This document shows, piece after piece, positions 1 through 8,081 of a stretch of DNA of 64,000 nt. The notes beneath the pieces are model-generated. The model was given only the letters and a program-made list of their open reading frames with translations, was not told the origin of the DNA and made no database searches. Numbering within the stretch: the first letter of the stretch is position 1; each line of letters starts with the position of its first letter. The DNA lies in contig NZ_BCSV01000001.1 in assembly GCF_001571045.1 (NCBI RefSeq), positions 744,001-808,000 of the forward strand, in the 5' to 3' direction. Position numbers and translations under genes: made by a program. The stretch comes from Curtobacterium ammoniigenes NBRC 101786. Lineage in GTDB: Bacteria; Actinomycetota; Actinomycetes; Actinomycetales; Microbacteriaceae.

Positions 1-1691
1 GAGAGGATCGCCATGACCTCCATCGCGGTCCCGCCGCCGAAGTCGTAGCGGCCGAGCGCGTTTTGAATGCCGACGGCGACGGGCATGGTCCCGGCGGGCG
101 CGAGCAGCTGCGAGACCGGGAGTTCGAGCAGGGTGCCTGCGTAGGTGAGGAGCCACGCGGAGAGGATCGGCCGGGCGAGCATCGGCACGGTGATGCCCCA
201 CCAGGCGCGCATCCCGTTGGCGCCGTGCGCGCGCGCCGACTCCGCCATGGACCGCTGCAACTGCGCCATCGCTCCGACCAGGAGGCGCGTGGTCGATGGC
301 AGCGCTGTAGCCAGATAGGCGAGGCCGAGCAGAGCTGTCGTGCCGTACAGCTTGATGCCGAGGGTGTTCATGAACGGCAGGTTGAACGTGAAGATGTACC
401 CCGCGGCGAAGACGATTCCGGGGAGCGCGACCGCGGCGAGGAGCACGCTGTCGAGCACGCGGCCGCCGGCGGTCTGGTTCTGCTTCGCGAGCACCCGGGC
501 GCACACGACGGCGAGGACGACGGCGATCGACGCGACGATCGCCGCGATGACGGTCGAGAACACGAGGGGGCCGCCGAGGTCCGGGCTGTGGAGCACGCGG
601 GCGTAGTTGGCGAAGCCCCACGTGTGCGAGGCGGTGATCGACCCGAGCCCGTCGATGAGCGATGCGGAGATCGCACCGACGGTGGGAACGCCGAGGCTCG
701 TCAGGGTGAGCGCGGTGAGTGCGACGAGCCAGACCGCCTGGCCACCGGGAGAGAGGCGTGTTCGTCGTCCGGTCCGCGTGCGCGCACTGAGTACCTCGAA
801 CCCGCGTCGGCCGAGCGCGCGCCGTTGCAGCGCGAGTGCGAGCACGATGAGCGCGAGAAGGAGCCAGCTCACCGCGGACGCGAGGGGGAAGTTCACCGGG
901 AACGCCTGCACGGCGAGGTACAGCGTGTAGGTCGCGACGGGGAAGTGCGCGGCGTTGGCGAGCGTCGCCGCGACACCGTAGTCACTCACGGATTCGGCGA
1001 ACACGATCGCGAGCGATGACCAGATCGCGGGCGCGATCAGTGTCAGCGCGACGACGATGGCGCGTCCGGGCCGTCCGCCGTGGACTCGAACCGCGTCCTC
1101 GTACTCTCGGCCGAGGCCGGCGAGCGCGTTCCCGGCCGAGAGGTACGCGAACGGCACGCCCTTGACAGCGAGGACGAGTGCCACGCCGACGGGTCCGTAG
1201 ATGACGCTCCGGAGCGGCGCCGGGTCGGCACCAAGGACCTGCAGCACGCCGTTCGGTTCGAGGAGCCGCTCCCAACCGAGCGCGATCAGATATGACGGGG
1301 TGAGGAAGAGGGCGAAGACGAGTCCGGTGGCGACGCGTCGCGCGGTCGCGTTGGTTCGTGCGACGACCCAGGCGAGTCCGGTGCCGACGGCGGTGGCCGA
1401 GACGGATGCGACGAGGCCGACCGCAGTGGAATCGGCGAACCCGACAAGGGTCTGGCCGGACAGCGCGTCGGCGAAGGCGCTGAGACTGAACCAGGAGGTG
1501 CCCTGGTCGAGCAGAGCAGGCGCGATCGCCAGGGTGAGGAACACCGCGATCGGCAGCACGAGGATCGCGATGATCACGACCCAGAGCGCGGTCATCGGGC
1601 TGATCCGGATCCGCAGCGGGAGCCGTCCCGCGGTGCGGCGCGATGCTCGCGCGCCGAGTGCGATCGGGCGCGCCGTGCTCTGCTCGAACAT
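1..1691 (-). CDS. Iron(III)-type ABC transporter permease (C-terminus beyond window)
   Basis: Inner-membrane permease of an FbpB/AfuB-type ferric iron importer. Reading leftward from an ATG at 1691, the frame is open to the window edge for about 563 residues, so the stop lies outside. It holds two halves of about six hydrophobic helices each, the usual fused layout. Each half has an EAA-type loop, for example GREYEDAVRVHGG and SMAESARAHGANG, which docks the ATPase. The ATG is only 4 bases past the stop of the binding-protein gene, so the two are co-transcribed. The ATPase is not visible and may follow to the left. Iron as substrate is inferred from the family and the partner; thiamine-type transporters share this fold. 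Confidence 0.85.
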   Translation of the reverse strand, partial: MFEQSTARPIALGARASRRTAGRLPLRIRISPMTALWVVIIAILVLPIAVFLTLAIAPALLDQGTSWFSLSAFADALSGQTLVGFADSTAVGLVASVSATAVGTGLAWVVARTNATARRVATGLVFALFLTPSYLIALGWERLLEPNGVLQVLGADPAPLRSVIYGPVGVALVLAVKGVPFAYLSAGNALAGLGREYEDAVRVHGGRPGRAIVVALTLIAPAIWSSLAIVFAESVSDYGVAATLANAAHFPVATYTLYLAVQAFPVNFPLASAVSWLLLALIVLALALQRRALGRRGFEVLSARTRTGRRTRLSPGGQAVWLVALTALTLTSLGVPTVGAISASLIDGLGSITASHTWGFANYARVLHSPDLGGPLVFSTVIAAIVASIAVVLAVVCARVLAKQNQTAGGRVLDSVLLAAVALPGIVFAAGYIFTFNLPFMNTLGIKLYGTTALLGLAYLATALPSTTRLLVGAMAQLQRSMAESARAHGANGMRAWWGITVPMLARPILSAWLLTYAGTLLELPVSQLLAPAGTMPVAVGIQNALGRYDFGGGTAMEVMAIL

Positions 1692-1695
1692 GGGC

Positions 1696-2784
1696 TTACT
1701 TGATGTTCTGCTCGAACCAGCTGACGATCTCGGACTCCTTGGAGCCCCAGAACGTCGGGCTGATGCGCTGGTACTGGGACGGGAACGCGGGCACGCCGGA
1801 GAGCGGCTGCGTCCCGGTCACAACCGGGTAAAAGAGCGAGTCACCGGTGGGGTCGCCCGCCTGCATCGCCTTCTGGCCCTCGGCGGACAGCGCGAAGTCG
1901 ATGAACTGCTTCGCTTCGGCCTGCTGGGTGGGGTCTGCTGCCTTGTCGACGCCGATGACACTCGGCAGGAGGGTCGCCTCGGGCAGGTAGACGATCTTCG
2001 GGTCGTACGTCGCAGTCGGCTTGACCTTGAGCGTTTCTCCGACGGCTGCCGAGCTCTGGATGAGGCCGTAGTCGATCTGGCCGGTCTCGAGGGCGTGCAG
2101 GGTGTCGCCGTTCGTCGGGAACACCTTCAGGCCGTTGGCCTTGAGGCTGGTGAAGTACGCCTCGCCCTTGCTGATGCCGTTCGACTGGCCACCGAGCTGG
2201 TTCATGAGGCCGGCGATGAACGGGTACGTCGGGCCGGACTGCGCCGGGTCGTTCATGCCGACCTTGCCCTGGTAAGCCGAGCCGAGCAGGTCTTGGTAGG
2301 TCTTCGGCACCGAGCTCGTCTTCGCGGCGTTGTAGATGAGTGCCGCCATGAGCGTCGTACCGGTCGCCACATACGCGTGGTCGCTCGGCTGGAGCTTCTG
2401 ACCTTGCGCATTGAAGGATGCGGATGGGGTGACCTTCGCCAGCATGCCCTGCTGGTCGAGCGACGCGAACGCCTGGTCTCCGTCCACCCACAGCATGGTC
2501 CACTGCGGGTTGTTCTTCTCCGCCTGGATCTTGGTCAGGAGGGGGCCGGTGCTGTCATCGTCGACCTTCACCGGGATGCCGGTCTTCGCCGTGAACGCCT
2601 TCGGCACGGAGGAGTCGTATCCCTCGGCCGCGTAGAGGGTGATCGCCTCCTTCTTGCCCGAGGCGGTGCTGCTGGAGGCGCTGCTTCCGCTGGTCGCCGT
2701 CGCCTGCGCCGAGCATCCGGTCAAGGCGATTGCGCCAGCGGCGACGAGAGCGACGGCCAATGCCGTGCGTCGACTCCGAACCAT
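1696..2784 (-). CDS. Extracellular iron(III)-type ABC substrate-binding lipoprotein
   Basis: Probable ferric-iron binding lipoprotein (FbpA/AfuA type) that delivers its ligand to the adjacent permease. A 362-residue protein starts at the ATG at 2784, with GAAGGGATC as a ribosome site just upstream. The upstream in-frame start at 2826 would add 14 residues before the signal peptide and is less likely. The N-terminus has Arg residues, a hydrophobic stretch and a lipobox LTGC, followed by a Ser/Thr-rich linker. The body has the periplasmic-binding-protein pattern, including VDDDSTGPLLTKIQAEKNN near the start and several Tyr residues that could ligate iron near the C-terminus. Substrate specificity is inferred. 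Confidence 0.85.
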   Translation of the reverse strand: MVRSRRTALAVALVAAGAIALTGCSAQATATSGSSASSSTASGKKEAITLYAAEGYDSSVPKAFTAKTGIPVKVDDDSTGPLLTKIQAEKNNPQWTMLWVDGDQAFASLDQQGMLAKVTPSASFNAQGQKLQPSDHAYVATGTTLMAALIYNAAKTSSVPKTYQDLLGSAYQGKVGMNDPAQSGPTYPFIAGLMNQLGGQSNGISKGEAYFTSLKANGLKVFPTNGDTLHALETGQIDYGLIQSSAAVGETLKVKPTATYDPKIVYLPEATLLPSVIGVDKAADPTQQAEAKQFIDFALSAEGQKAMQAGDPTGDSLFYPVVTGTQPLSGVPAFPSQYQRISPTFWGSKESEIVSWFEQNIK

Positions 2785-2841
2785 GGTGATCCCTTCAATC
2801 GGTCCGTCAATCGGGGAGACGAACAACTGTTAGGAATCGTG

Positions 2842-2857
2842 GGCAACAGCGGTTGCC
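2842..2857. promoter_or_regulatory. Inverted repeat upstream of the iron-type importer
   Basis: GGCAAC-AGCG-GTTGCC is a perfect 6-bp dyad about 60 bases upstream of the binding-protein start, in a 153-bp intergenic region. Next to it, GCTTACCT resembles half of an actinobacterial iron box (GCTAACCT), but the other half does not match. It may be an operator, perhaps for an iron-responsive repressor; this is inference from position only. Confidence 0.3.
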
Positions 2858-2937
2858 AAAAGCTTACCTCGGGGTTGCGCTCGGGTGAACCGGTCCTGAC
2901 GGGCGCGTGCCCCGAACGTGGGGGATCTCTCAGGCGA

Positions 2938-3738
2938 TCAGAGGTGCGCGAGCCGCGCCCGAGCCACGGTGTAGATCGCGTAGGCGATCAGTCCGACGCC
3001 GACGATCACGAGGATCACCTGTCCGAACGGCAACGCCACGAGCGACTTGAGTGCCCCGTCCAGCCCGGAGGCTCGTGTCGGGTTCACCTCGACCGCCGCG
3101 ACGATGAACAGGATCCCGACGACCACGATCACGATGCCCTTCGCCACGTAGCCGACGACGCCGAGGACGATCACCGGGCGCTCCGCCACGTTGCTCGGGA
3201 TGCGAATGTCCCGTTTGAAGTGGCGGGTCGCCCCCTTCTGGATGAAGTACCCGCCAACACCGATGGCGACGAGCCCGACGATCCCAAGGAGGATACGGCC
3301 TCCGGGCATCGCCAGGACGCTGGCGCTCATGTGCGTGGTCGACGCATTCGAGCTGGTGAAGTGACCGGTGGCGAACGTCAGGGCCGTCATACCGATCGCG
3401 ATGTAGGCAATCGCCTTCACGAGCGAATTGAGGCTCCGGAGCCAACGCTTCTTGCTCGATGACCCGATGCCGAGCGATGCCTGGATGAGGAGCCACAGAC
3501 CGAGCGCGAACAGCCCGATGGTGATCACCCAGAGGATGAACCGGCCGAAGGGAAGGCCGGCCACCGCAGCGAGCGCGCCGGACTGATCGGCTTCGCCGCC
3601 CAGATGAAGCGCGACGTGGATCGCGAGGTAGCCGAGCAAGAAGTGCACCACAGCGCTCGCGATGAAGCCGACGCGGGCGAGCGCCTCGAGGACAGGGTTA
3701 TCGGAGGCTTTCCGGACTACCTGGCGGATCTCGCTCAT
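2938..3738 (-). CDS. DUF1206 membrane protein
   Basis: Integral membrane protein of 266 residues with about six hydrophobic helices arranged as three repeated helical pairs, the DUF1206 layout. Each repeat has a Gly-rich first helix (ARVGFIASAVVHFLLGYLA, IAYIAIGMTALTFA, GYVAKGIVIVVVGILF) followed by a loop and a second helix. Its ATG overlaps the stop of the upstream PAP2 phosphatase by four bases, so the two are translationally coupled. No function is established for the family, and no catalytic residues are evident. Confidence 0.8.
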   Translation of the reverse strand: MSEIRQVVRKASDNPVLEALARVGFIASAVVHFLLGYLAIHVALHLGGEADQSGALAAVAGLPFGRFILWVITIGLFALGLWLLIQASLGIGSSSKKRWLRSLNSLVKAIAYIAIGMTALTFATGHFTSSNASTTHMSASVLAMPGGRILLGIVGLVAIGVGGYFIQKGATRHFKRDIRIPSNVAERPVIVLGVVGYVAKGIVIVVVGILFIVAAVEVNPTRASGLDGALKSLVALPFGQVILVIVGVGLIAYAIYTVARARLAHL

Positions 3739-4520
3739 GATGCGTCCACCTGCGGCTGGCTGTGGTCGCCGTCGACCCGCTCGCCCGGTATCCGGACCGT
3801 GCGCCGCGTGTCGATGAGCATCACGATCCCGACGATCATGCAGGAGAGCGACATCGAGGCAGTCGTGTCGCTGATGTAGTGGTAGCCGAGGTAGAGGCGG
3901 CTCGCCACCTGGAGCAGCACCATGCCGATCGCGACGACGAAGACCACGACGGTGAACCAGGTCTTCCGCACGCGGGTGGCGAGCAGGTAGGCGAGGAGCA
4001 CGAAGAAGTCAGAGGTGCCGAGCACGTGCCCGGACGGGAACGAGTACGAGTGATCCGGCCCGAAGAGCATGAGTCCGATCGGTGGTCGCGGATGCTTCAC
4101 GATCGGTGCGAGTACCTCGGCGAGGATCACCCCGGTGAGCATGCCGGCGGCGAGCAGGATCGGACGCCATCCGTGTTTTGCGAACAGGAACCACGTGATT
4201 GAGACGACCGCGACGATGATCGGCATCGCGGTGGGCCCGAAGATCACGGCGAGCGCGATCATGAACCCGGTCGCGTCGCGCTGACGCTGCGCGTCGAACC
4301 AGTGCTCGACCGGTGTATCGAGGCGCTGGAACCCGGTGTGGGTGACAACGCTGATCAACAGATACAGAAACGCGACGAGCCCGACCACGACCAGGATGAT
4401 TCCGGTGCGGTACAGGCTCCGACGCTCGGCCGGCTGCACGTAGCGCTCTTCGACGACGAACTTGCCGCGCCAAAAGCCCACCGAATGATGCCGGTCAATT
4501 CCGGCGCTGCTGGTCGCCAT
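3735..4520 (-). CDS. PAP2-family membrane phosphatase
   Basis: Type 2 phosphatidic acid phosphatase-like enzyme of 261 residues, likely dephosphorylating a lipid phosphate or undecaprenyl pyrophosphate at the outer face of the membrane. All three PAP2 motifs are visible: KHPRPP (motif 1), a PSGH signature preceded by YSF (motif 2), and SRLYLGYHYISD (motif 3, catalytic His and Asp). About six hydrophobic helices alternate with these. The N-terminal 40 residues are hydrophilic. It is followed by the DUF1206 gene with a 4-base overlap. The natural substrate cannot be told from sequence. Confidence 0.85.
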   Translation of the reverse strand: MATSSAGIDRHHSVGFWRGKFVVEERYVQPAERRSLYRTGIILVVVGLVAFLYLLISVVTHTGFQRLDTPVEHWFDAQRQRDATGFMIALAVIFGPTAMPIIVAVVSITWFLFAKHGWRPILLAAGMLTGVILAEVLAPIVKHPRPPIGLMLFGPDHSYSFPSGHVLGTSDFFVLLAYLLATRVRKTWFTVVVFVVAIGMVLLQVASRLYLGYHYISDTTASMSLSCMIVGIVMLIDTRRTVRIPGERVDGDHSQPQVDAS

Positions 4521-4605
4521 CGACGCCTCCGTGGAGTGAGTTGGGAAACCAACCCTTCCAGGAAACGATCAGGTCTGTTACATCTGCGCGAGAACGATGC
4601 GGTGA

Positions 4606-5226
4606 CTATGCGCTCTGCGCATCAGCATGACGCGATCCGTCTCCCGGTGACGCAGCGCCGCGCGGGGGGCGACCCAGGGCGTTTCGCCACGCCTCCGGCA
4701 GAACGCGGTGCTCCCGCCACTCGCGGAAGGTGAGGATGATGATGATCGCGTCGAACACCGTCAGGACCGCAACCCCGATGCTCGGCTGCAGCGTGAGCTG
4801 CACGATCTGCAGGACGAGGAACGCGACGAGCCCGGCGAGCGCCCACGGGTAGACGCGGAGCTTGCCGAACATGAGCGCGATGACGATGGCGAGTTTCACG
4901 CCGCCGTGGAAGATCAGGTACACCGCGGCAAGCACGGTGGCCCCAGCGGTCAGGCTTGCAGTGCCGTGCAGGATCAGGTGGGCGATCAGATCGTGGGGGT
5001 CTTCCTGCAGTTCGTCGGCGGTGGCCTGATGGGCCAGGTGCTGGATCGTGCTCGGGCCGAGAAAGAGCAGCGGAATGCCCGCAATGAGCTCGACCACGCC
5101 GTCGAGTCCCTTGAAGAAGACACCGATGATGAAGACGATGTCGACGAGTCGCTGATGCCGATTCGCGGGTCGCTGCGGAGCGGAAGGCTGCATCGGTTTA
5201 CCGTGCACCCTGCTCCTGGACGTCAT
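4606..5226 (-). CDS. DUF2127 membrane protein
   Basis: A 206-residue membrane protein with four to five hydrophobic segments. It matches the DUF2127 pattern: FFKGLDGVVELIAGIPLLFL in the first helix, HLILHGTASLT before the second, LIFHGGVKLAIVIALMF, then YPWALAGLVAFLVLQIVQL. No enzymatic motif is visible and the family has no assigned role. A second in-frame ATG at residue 12 (5193) is an alternative start. The C-terminal 25 residues are Arg/Gly/Ser-rich and probably cytosolic. Confidence 0.75.
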   Translation of the reverse strand: MTSRSRVHGKPMQPSAPQRPANRHQRLVDIVFIIGVFFKGLDGVVELIAGIPLLFLGPSTIQHLAHQATADELQEDPHDLIAHLILHGTASLTAGATVLAAVYLIFHGGVKLAIVIALMFGKLRVYPWALAGLVAFLVLQIVQLTLQPSIGVAVLTVFDAIIIILTFREWREHRVLPEAWRNALGRPPRGAASPGDGSRHADAQSA

Positions 5227-5277
5227 TCAGGAGCGTAAAGCGGATGCTCAGCAGGAGTGGCGGCGGGACGGCAGCCG

Positions 5278-5532
5278 TCAGCCGCCGGCGAACGGCGGCA
5301 TCACGTCGATCATGGCAACGCCATCGATGCTCGCCGAGCGATCACGTGTGCTCACGCCGTCGAGCAGGAACGAGCATCGGGCCTGCAGCGCAGTCCAACG
5401 CGCCGGGTCCGCGACGACGGTCGTGGCGTCGACGGCGTCGAGCGCGTCCCCGAGCGAGCCCGCAGTGCTCGGCAGTCGGACCTCGTCGGTGCCGACAGCA
5501 GCGCGCGCGGCGGCGAAGAAGCGGATGAGCAT
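5278..5532 (-). CDS. moaD: MoaD: molybdopterin synthase sulfur carrier subunit
   Basis: Small ubiquitin-like protein of 84 residues ending in Gly-Gly (PPFAGG). MoeB activates this C-terminus and it then carries a thiocarboxylate to convert cPMP to molybdopterin together with MoaE. The beta-grasp start (MLIRFFAAARAAVG) and the conserved DVMPPFAGG tail are clear. It starts 4 bases after the moaA stop, in the same orientation. Its partner MoaE and activator MoeB are encoded at 16.3-17.9 kb, so the pathway is split between two loci in this window. Confidence 0.92.
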   Translation of the reverse strand: MLIRFFAAARAAVGTDEVRLPSTAGSLGDALDAVDATTVVADPARWTALQARCSFLLDGVSTRDRSASIDGVAMIDVMPPFAGG

Positions 5533-5536
5533 ACGG

Positions 5537-6598
5537 TCAGCCGCCGATCGCGCTCATGCCGCGCACCGGGTGAATGAACCCCGTGCTGTCGACGCCGTGG
5601 TCGCGTGGCTTCTCCCACATGGCGCGCTGCCAGATCGCGACGACCTCGTCGTCCGAGGCGCCGGCGCGCATGGGGCCGAGCACATCGGTCTCCGCGTCGG
5701 AGAACAGGCAACTCCGCACGTGGCCGTCCGCCGTGAGGCGTGTGCGCGTGCAGTCGGCGCAGAACGACTCGGTGACGCTCGCGATGATGCCGACCGTGCC
5801 GAGCGCCTCCCCGGAGACACGGTCGACGACGTCGTACCGCTCGGCAGGTGCACCATCGCGGTCCTCGTCGCGGGGTGTCACGACGAAGGTCTCGCTGAGC
5901 AGCTCCCGGATCTCCGCGGCCGTGATCATCTCGGTTCGATCCCAGGCGTGTCCGGGGTCCAACGGCATCTGCTCGATGAACCGGAGCTCGTAGCCGCGTT
6001 CGAGGCACCACCGCAGGAGCGGCACGGCGAGCAGGTCGTTCTCGCCGCGAAGGAGCACCGCGTTCACTTTCACGCCGAGTCCGGCTGCGTGCGCGGCGGC
6101 GAGGCCTTCGAGGACCCGATCGAGGAACGGGCGCCGCGTGATCCGAGCGAACGCATCCGGATCCACCGTGTCGAGCGACACGTTCACGCGGCGCAGTCCC
6201 GCTGCCCGGAGGCGCGCGGCGCGGCTCGCAAGGCCGATCGCGTTCGTCGTCACCGACAGTTCCGGACCGTCGGGGATCGCCGCGCACCGAGCGATGATGT
6301 CGACGATGTCCGCGCGGAGCATCGGCTCACCGCCGGTGAACCGGACCTTCCGAACGCCGAGGTGCGTCGCGCCGAGTCGCACCAGGCGCTCGATCTCGGC
6401 CGCGTTCATCAGGGCGTCATTCGGCGCGAACGGCAGTCCTTCCGCTGGCATGCAGTACGTGCAGCGCAGGTTGCAGCGTTCCGTGAGGGACACGCGGAGG
6501 TCGATCGCGCGCCTCCCGAAGCGGTCGACCAGGCCGTCGGACGCCGTCGTCGGCGCCGACCTTCGGGTCGGGATGGTTCGCTGGAGCGCTGCGGGCAT
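5537..6598 (-). CDS. moaA: MoaA: GTP 3',8-cyclase (radical SAM)
   Basis: First enzyme of molybdenum cofactor synthesis, converting GTP to 3',8-cyclo-7,8-dihydro-GTP, which MoaC turns into cPMP. The product has 353 residues. The N-terminal radical-SAM cluster motif CNLRCTYC (Cys42, 46, 49) is followed by FTGGEP. The C-terminal second cluster CADCTRTRL...RSC binds GTP, and the tail ends in the diagnostic Gly-Gly (SAIGG). The ATG at 6598 is chosen because the open frame upstream to 6733 is low-complexity and overlaps the preceding gene. moaD follows 4 bases later. Confidence 0.95.
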   Translation of the reverse strand: MPAALQRTIPTRRSAPTTASDGLVDRFGRRAIDLRVSLTERCNLRCTYCMPAEGLPFAPNDALMNAAEIERLVRLGATHLGVRKVRFTGGEPMLRADIVDIIARCAAIPDGPELSVTTNAIGLASRAARLRAAGLRRVNVSLDTVDPDAFARITRRPFLDRVLEGLAAAHAAGLGVKVNAVLLRGENDLLAVPLLRWCLERGYELRFIEQMPLDPGHAWDRTEMITAAEIRELLSETFVVTPRDEDRDGAPAERYDVVDRVSGEALGTVGIIASVTESFCADCTRTRLTADGHVRSCLFSDAETDVLGPMRAGASDDEVVAIWQRAMWEKPRDHGVDSTGFIHPVRGMSAIGG

Positions 6599-6644
6599 CG
6601 CTTGAGCATACGTCGCGGGGGAGCCTGGCGCGCCGAGCCCGCCC

Positions 6645-8081
6645 TCAGCGGTCGGACGCAGCGGGGGCCGGGCGGCGCCGCTGATCGTGCAACAACCGGT
6701 CGCGCCACCGCCGCCAGTCGTCGGGCGTCGCACGCAGCGCGCTCACGAGCACGATGACGGCGATCGACGCGAGGAGCGACAGGCGGAACGAGTGCTCTGA
6801 CGGGTGCATCTGACGGAGCAGGATGGCGAGACCGATCGACAGCCACTCCCACCGGCCGGTCAGCGCGATGAACGGCACCAGGATGAGGACATACCAGGGG
6901 TAGCGCGGGCTGACGGCGAGGAGGGTGACGCCCACCATGAGCACTTCGCCGCTCCACGGCGCCGCAGGGTCGGCGAGACGCCAGGCGAGGAACGCGGCCA
7001 CCAGCACCACGATCGCGACCGCAACCGTCGCCGCGGACCCTGGGAGCACCGCCGAGATCAGTGTGAAGCGCGTCCCGTTGTCGTAGCCCTCCTCACTGAG
7101 ATAGCCGGGCAGGAAGCCGATCACGCGAATGCCCGTGGAGATCACGTACGGCACGTAGAGCAGCGCGAACGTCGCGATGCCGACGGGCAACGCCCACCAC
7201 GACCGCCGCCGGTTGAGGAGCGCCGGATACACGATCGCGGGGATGAGCTTCGTCGCGGTCGCCGCGCCGAGCACGATGCCGCCGAGAATCGGCCGACGGA
7301 ACGCGACCAGCGCGGCGCCGGCCGTCGTGAGCGCGGCGCCGAGCATGTCGATGTGCGCGTTCGTGATCCCCTCTGACGCGACAAGTGGGCACCATCCCCA
7401 CAGTGCCGCCCACCAGAGCGGACGACCGCTGCGCCGCAGCACGACCAGCAGTCCGGCACTGACACCGACGCTCACGATGAGGCACGCGACCTGCATCGGC
7501 AGGTACATCGCCGTGCCGGGCACGGGCAGGCGGACGAGCGCGTACCAGAGCTCGGCCATTGGCGGATATATCGTCGGCACGGTCGCCCGGTTGATCGCGG
7601 TGCAGACGAATGCGCCCGTTACGGTGTCGTGTGTGACCATGATGCGCTGCCCGCCAGGGCAGGACTGCCCGGCGGCGCCGTCGATGGGCGACGGGAACAG
7701 CCACGCCGGGCGAAGGTCGGCGAGCGCATGCGACGCCGGAACGTGCGCGTACGGCGAGATCCCGTGCAACTGGACGATGCCGTCCCACGCGTACCGCGCC
7801 GAGTCGGTGCTCGTATTCGGCGGACCGAGGAGCGCGGCGACACCGATGAGTGCCGCGCCACCGACGACCAGCGCCGGAACCCATCGACCGTCCGCGAAGC
7901 GCACCACGATCATCGCCCCGGCGAACACACCCCAAGCGGTCAGCGTCCACGTAACGAATGCAGTGCGATGAGCCGCAGTGAGAAACCCGAGCCCCGTGAC
8001 GCCGTGCGCGACGATCGCCGCCAGCGCGACGACGAGGATCGCCGCGCCGACAGCGAACGTCGTACGCATCCGGCGGTCCAT
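6645..8081 (-). CDS. Polyprenol-phosphate-dependent mannosyltransferase-like membrane protein (GT87 / DUF2029 type)
   Basis: Integral membrane glycosyltransferase-like protein of 478 residues with about ten to twelve hydrophobic helices. The segment GGIVLGAATATKLIPAIVYP, with its KLIP motif, is typical of GT87/DUF2029 alpha-mannosyltransferases that use polyprenyl-phosphate-mannose on the outer face. A large loop between helices (residues about 105-170) carries cysteines (SCPGG, VC) that could form a disulfide. It lies 46 bases upstream of moaA in the same direction and may be co-transcribed, but no functional link is obvious. Start at 8081 or the ATG four codons later. Confidence 0.75.
   Translation of the reverse strand: MDRRMRTTFAVGAAILVVALAAIVAHGVTGLGFLTAAHRTAFVTWTLTAWGVFAGAMIVVRFADGRWVPALVVGGAALIGVAALLGPPNTSTDSARYAWDGIVQLHGISPYAHVPASHALADLRPAWLFPSPIDGAAGQSCPGGQRIMVTHDTVTGAFVCTAINRATVPTIYPPMAELWYALVRLPVPGTAMYLPMQVACLIVSVGVSAGLLVVLRRSGRPLWWAALWGWCPLVASEGITNAHIDMLGAALTTAGAALVAFRRPILGGIVLGAATATKLIPAIVYPALLNRRRSWWALPVGIATFALLYVPYVISTGIRVIGFLPGYLSEEGYDNGTRFTLISAVLPGSAATVAVAIVVLVAAFLAWRLADPAAPWSGEVLMVGVTLLAVSPRYPWYVLILVPFIALTGRWEWLSIGLAILLRQMHPSEHSFRLSLLASIAVIVLVSALRATPDDWRRWRDRLLHDQRRRPAPAASDR

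Noticed and set aside
1201..3462. 753-codon plus-strand frame
   Set aside because: Shadow of the iron permease and binding-protein genes on the minus strand, whose products have full motif sets.
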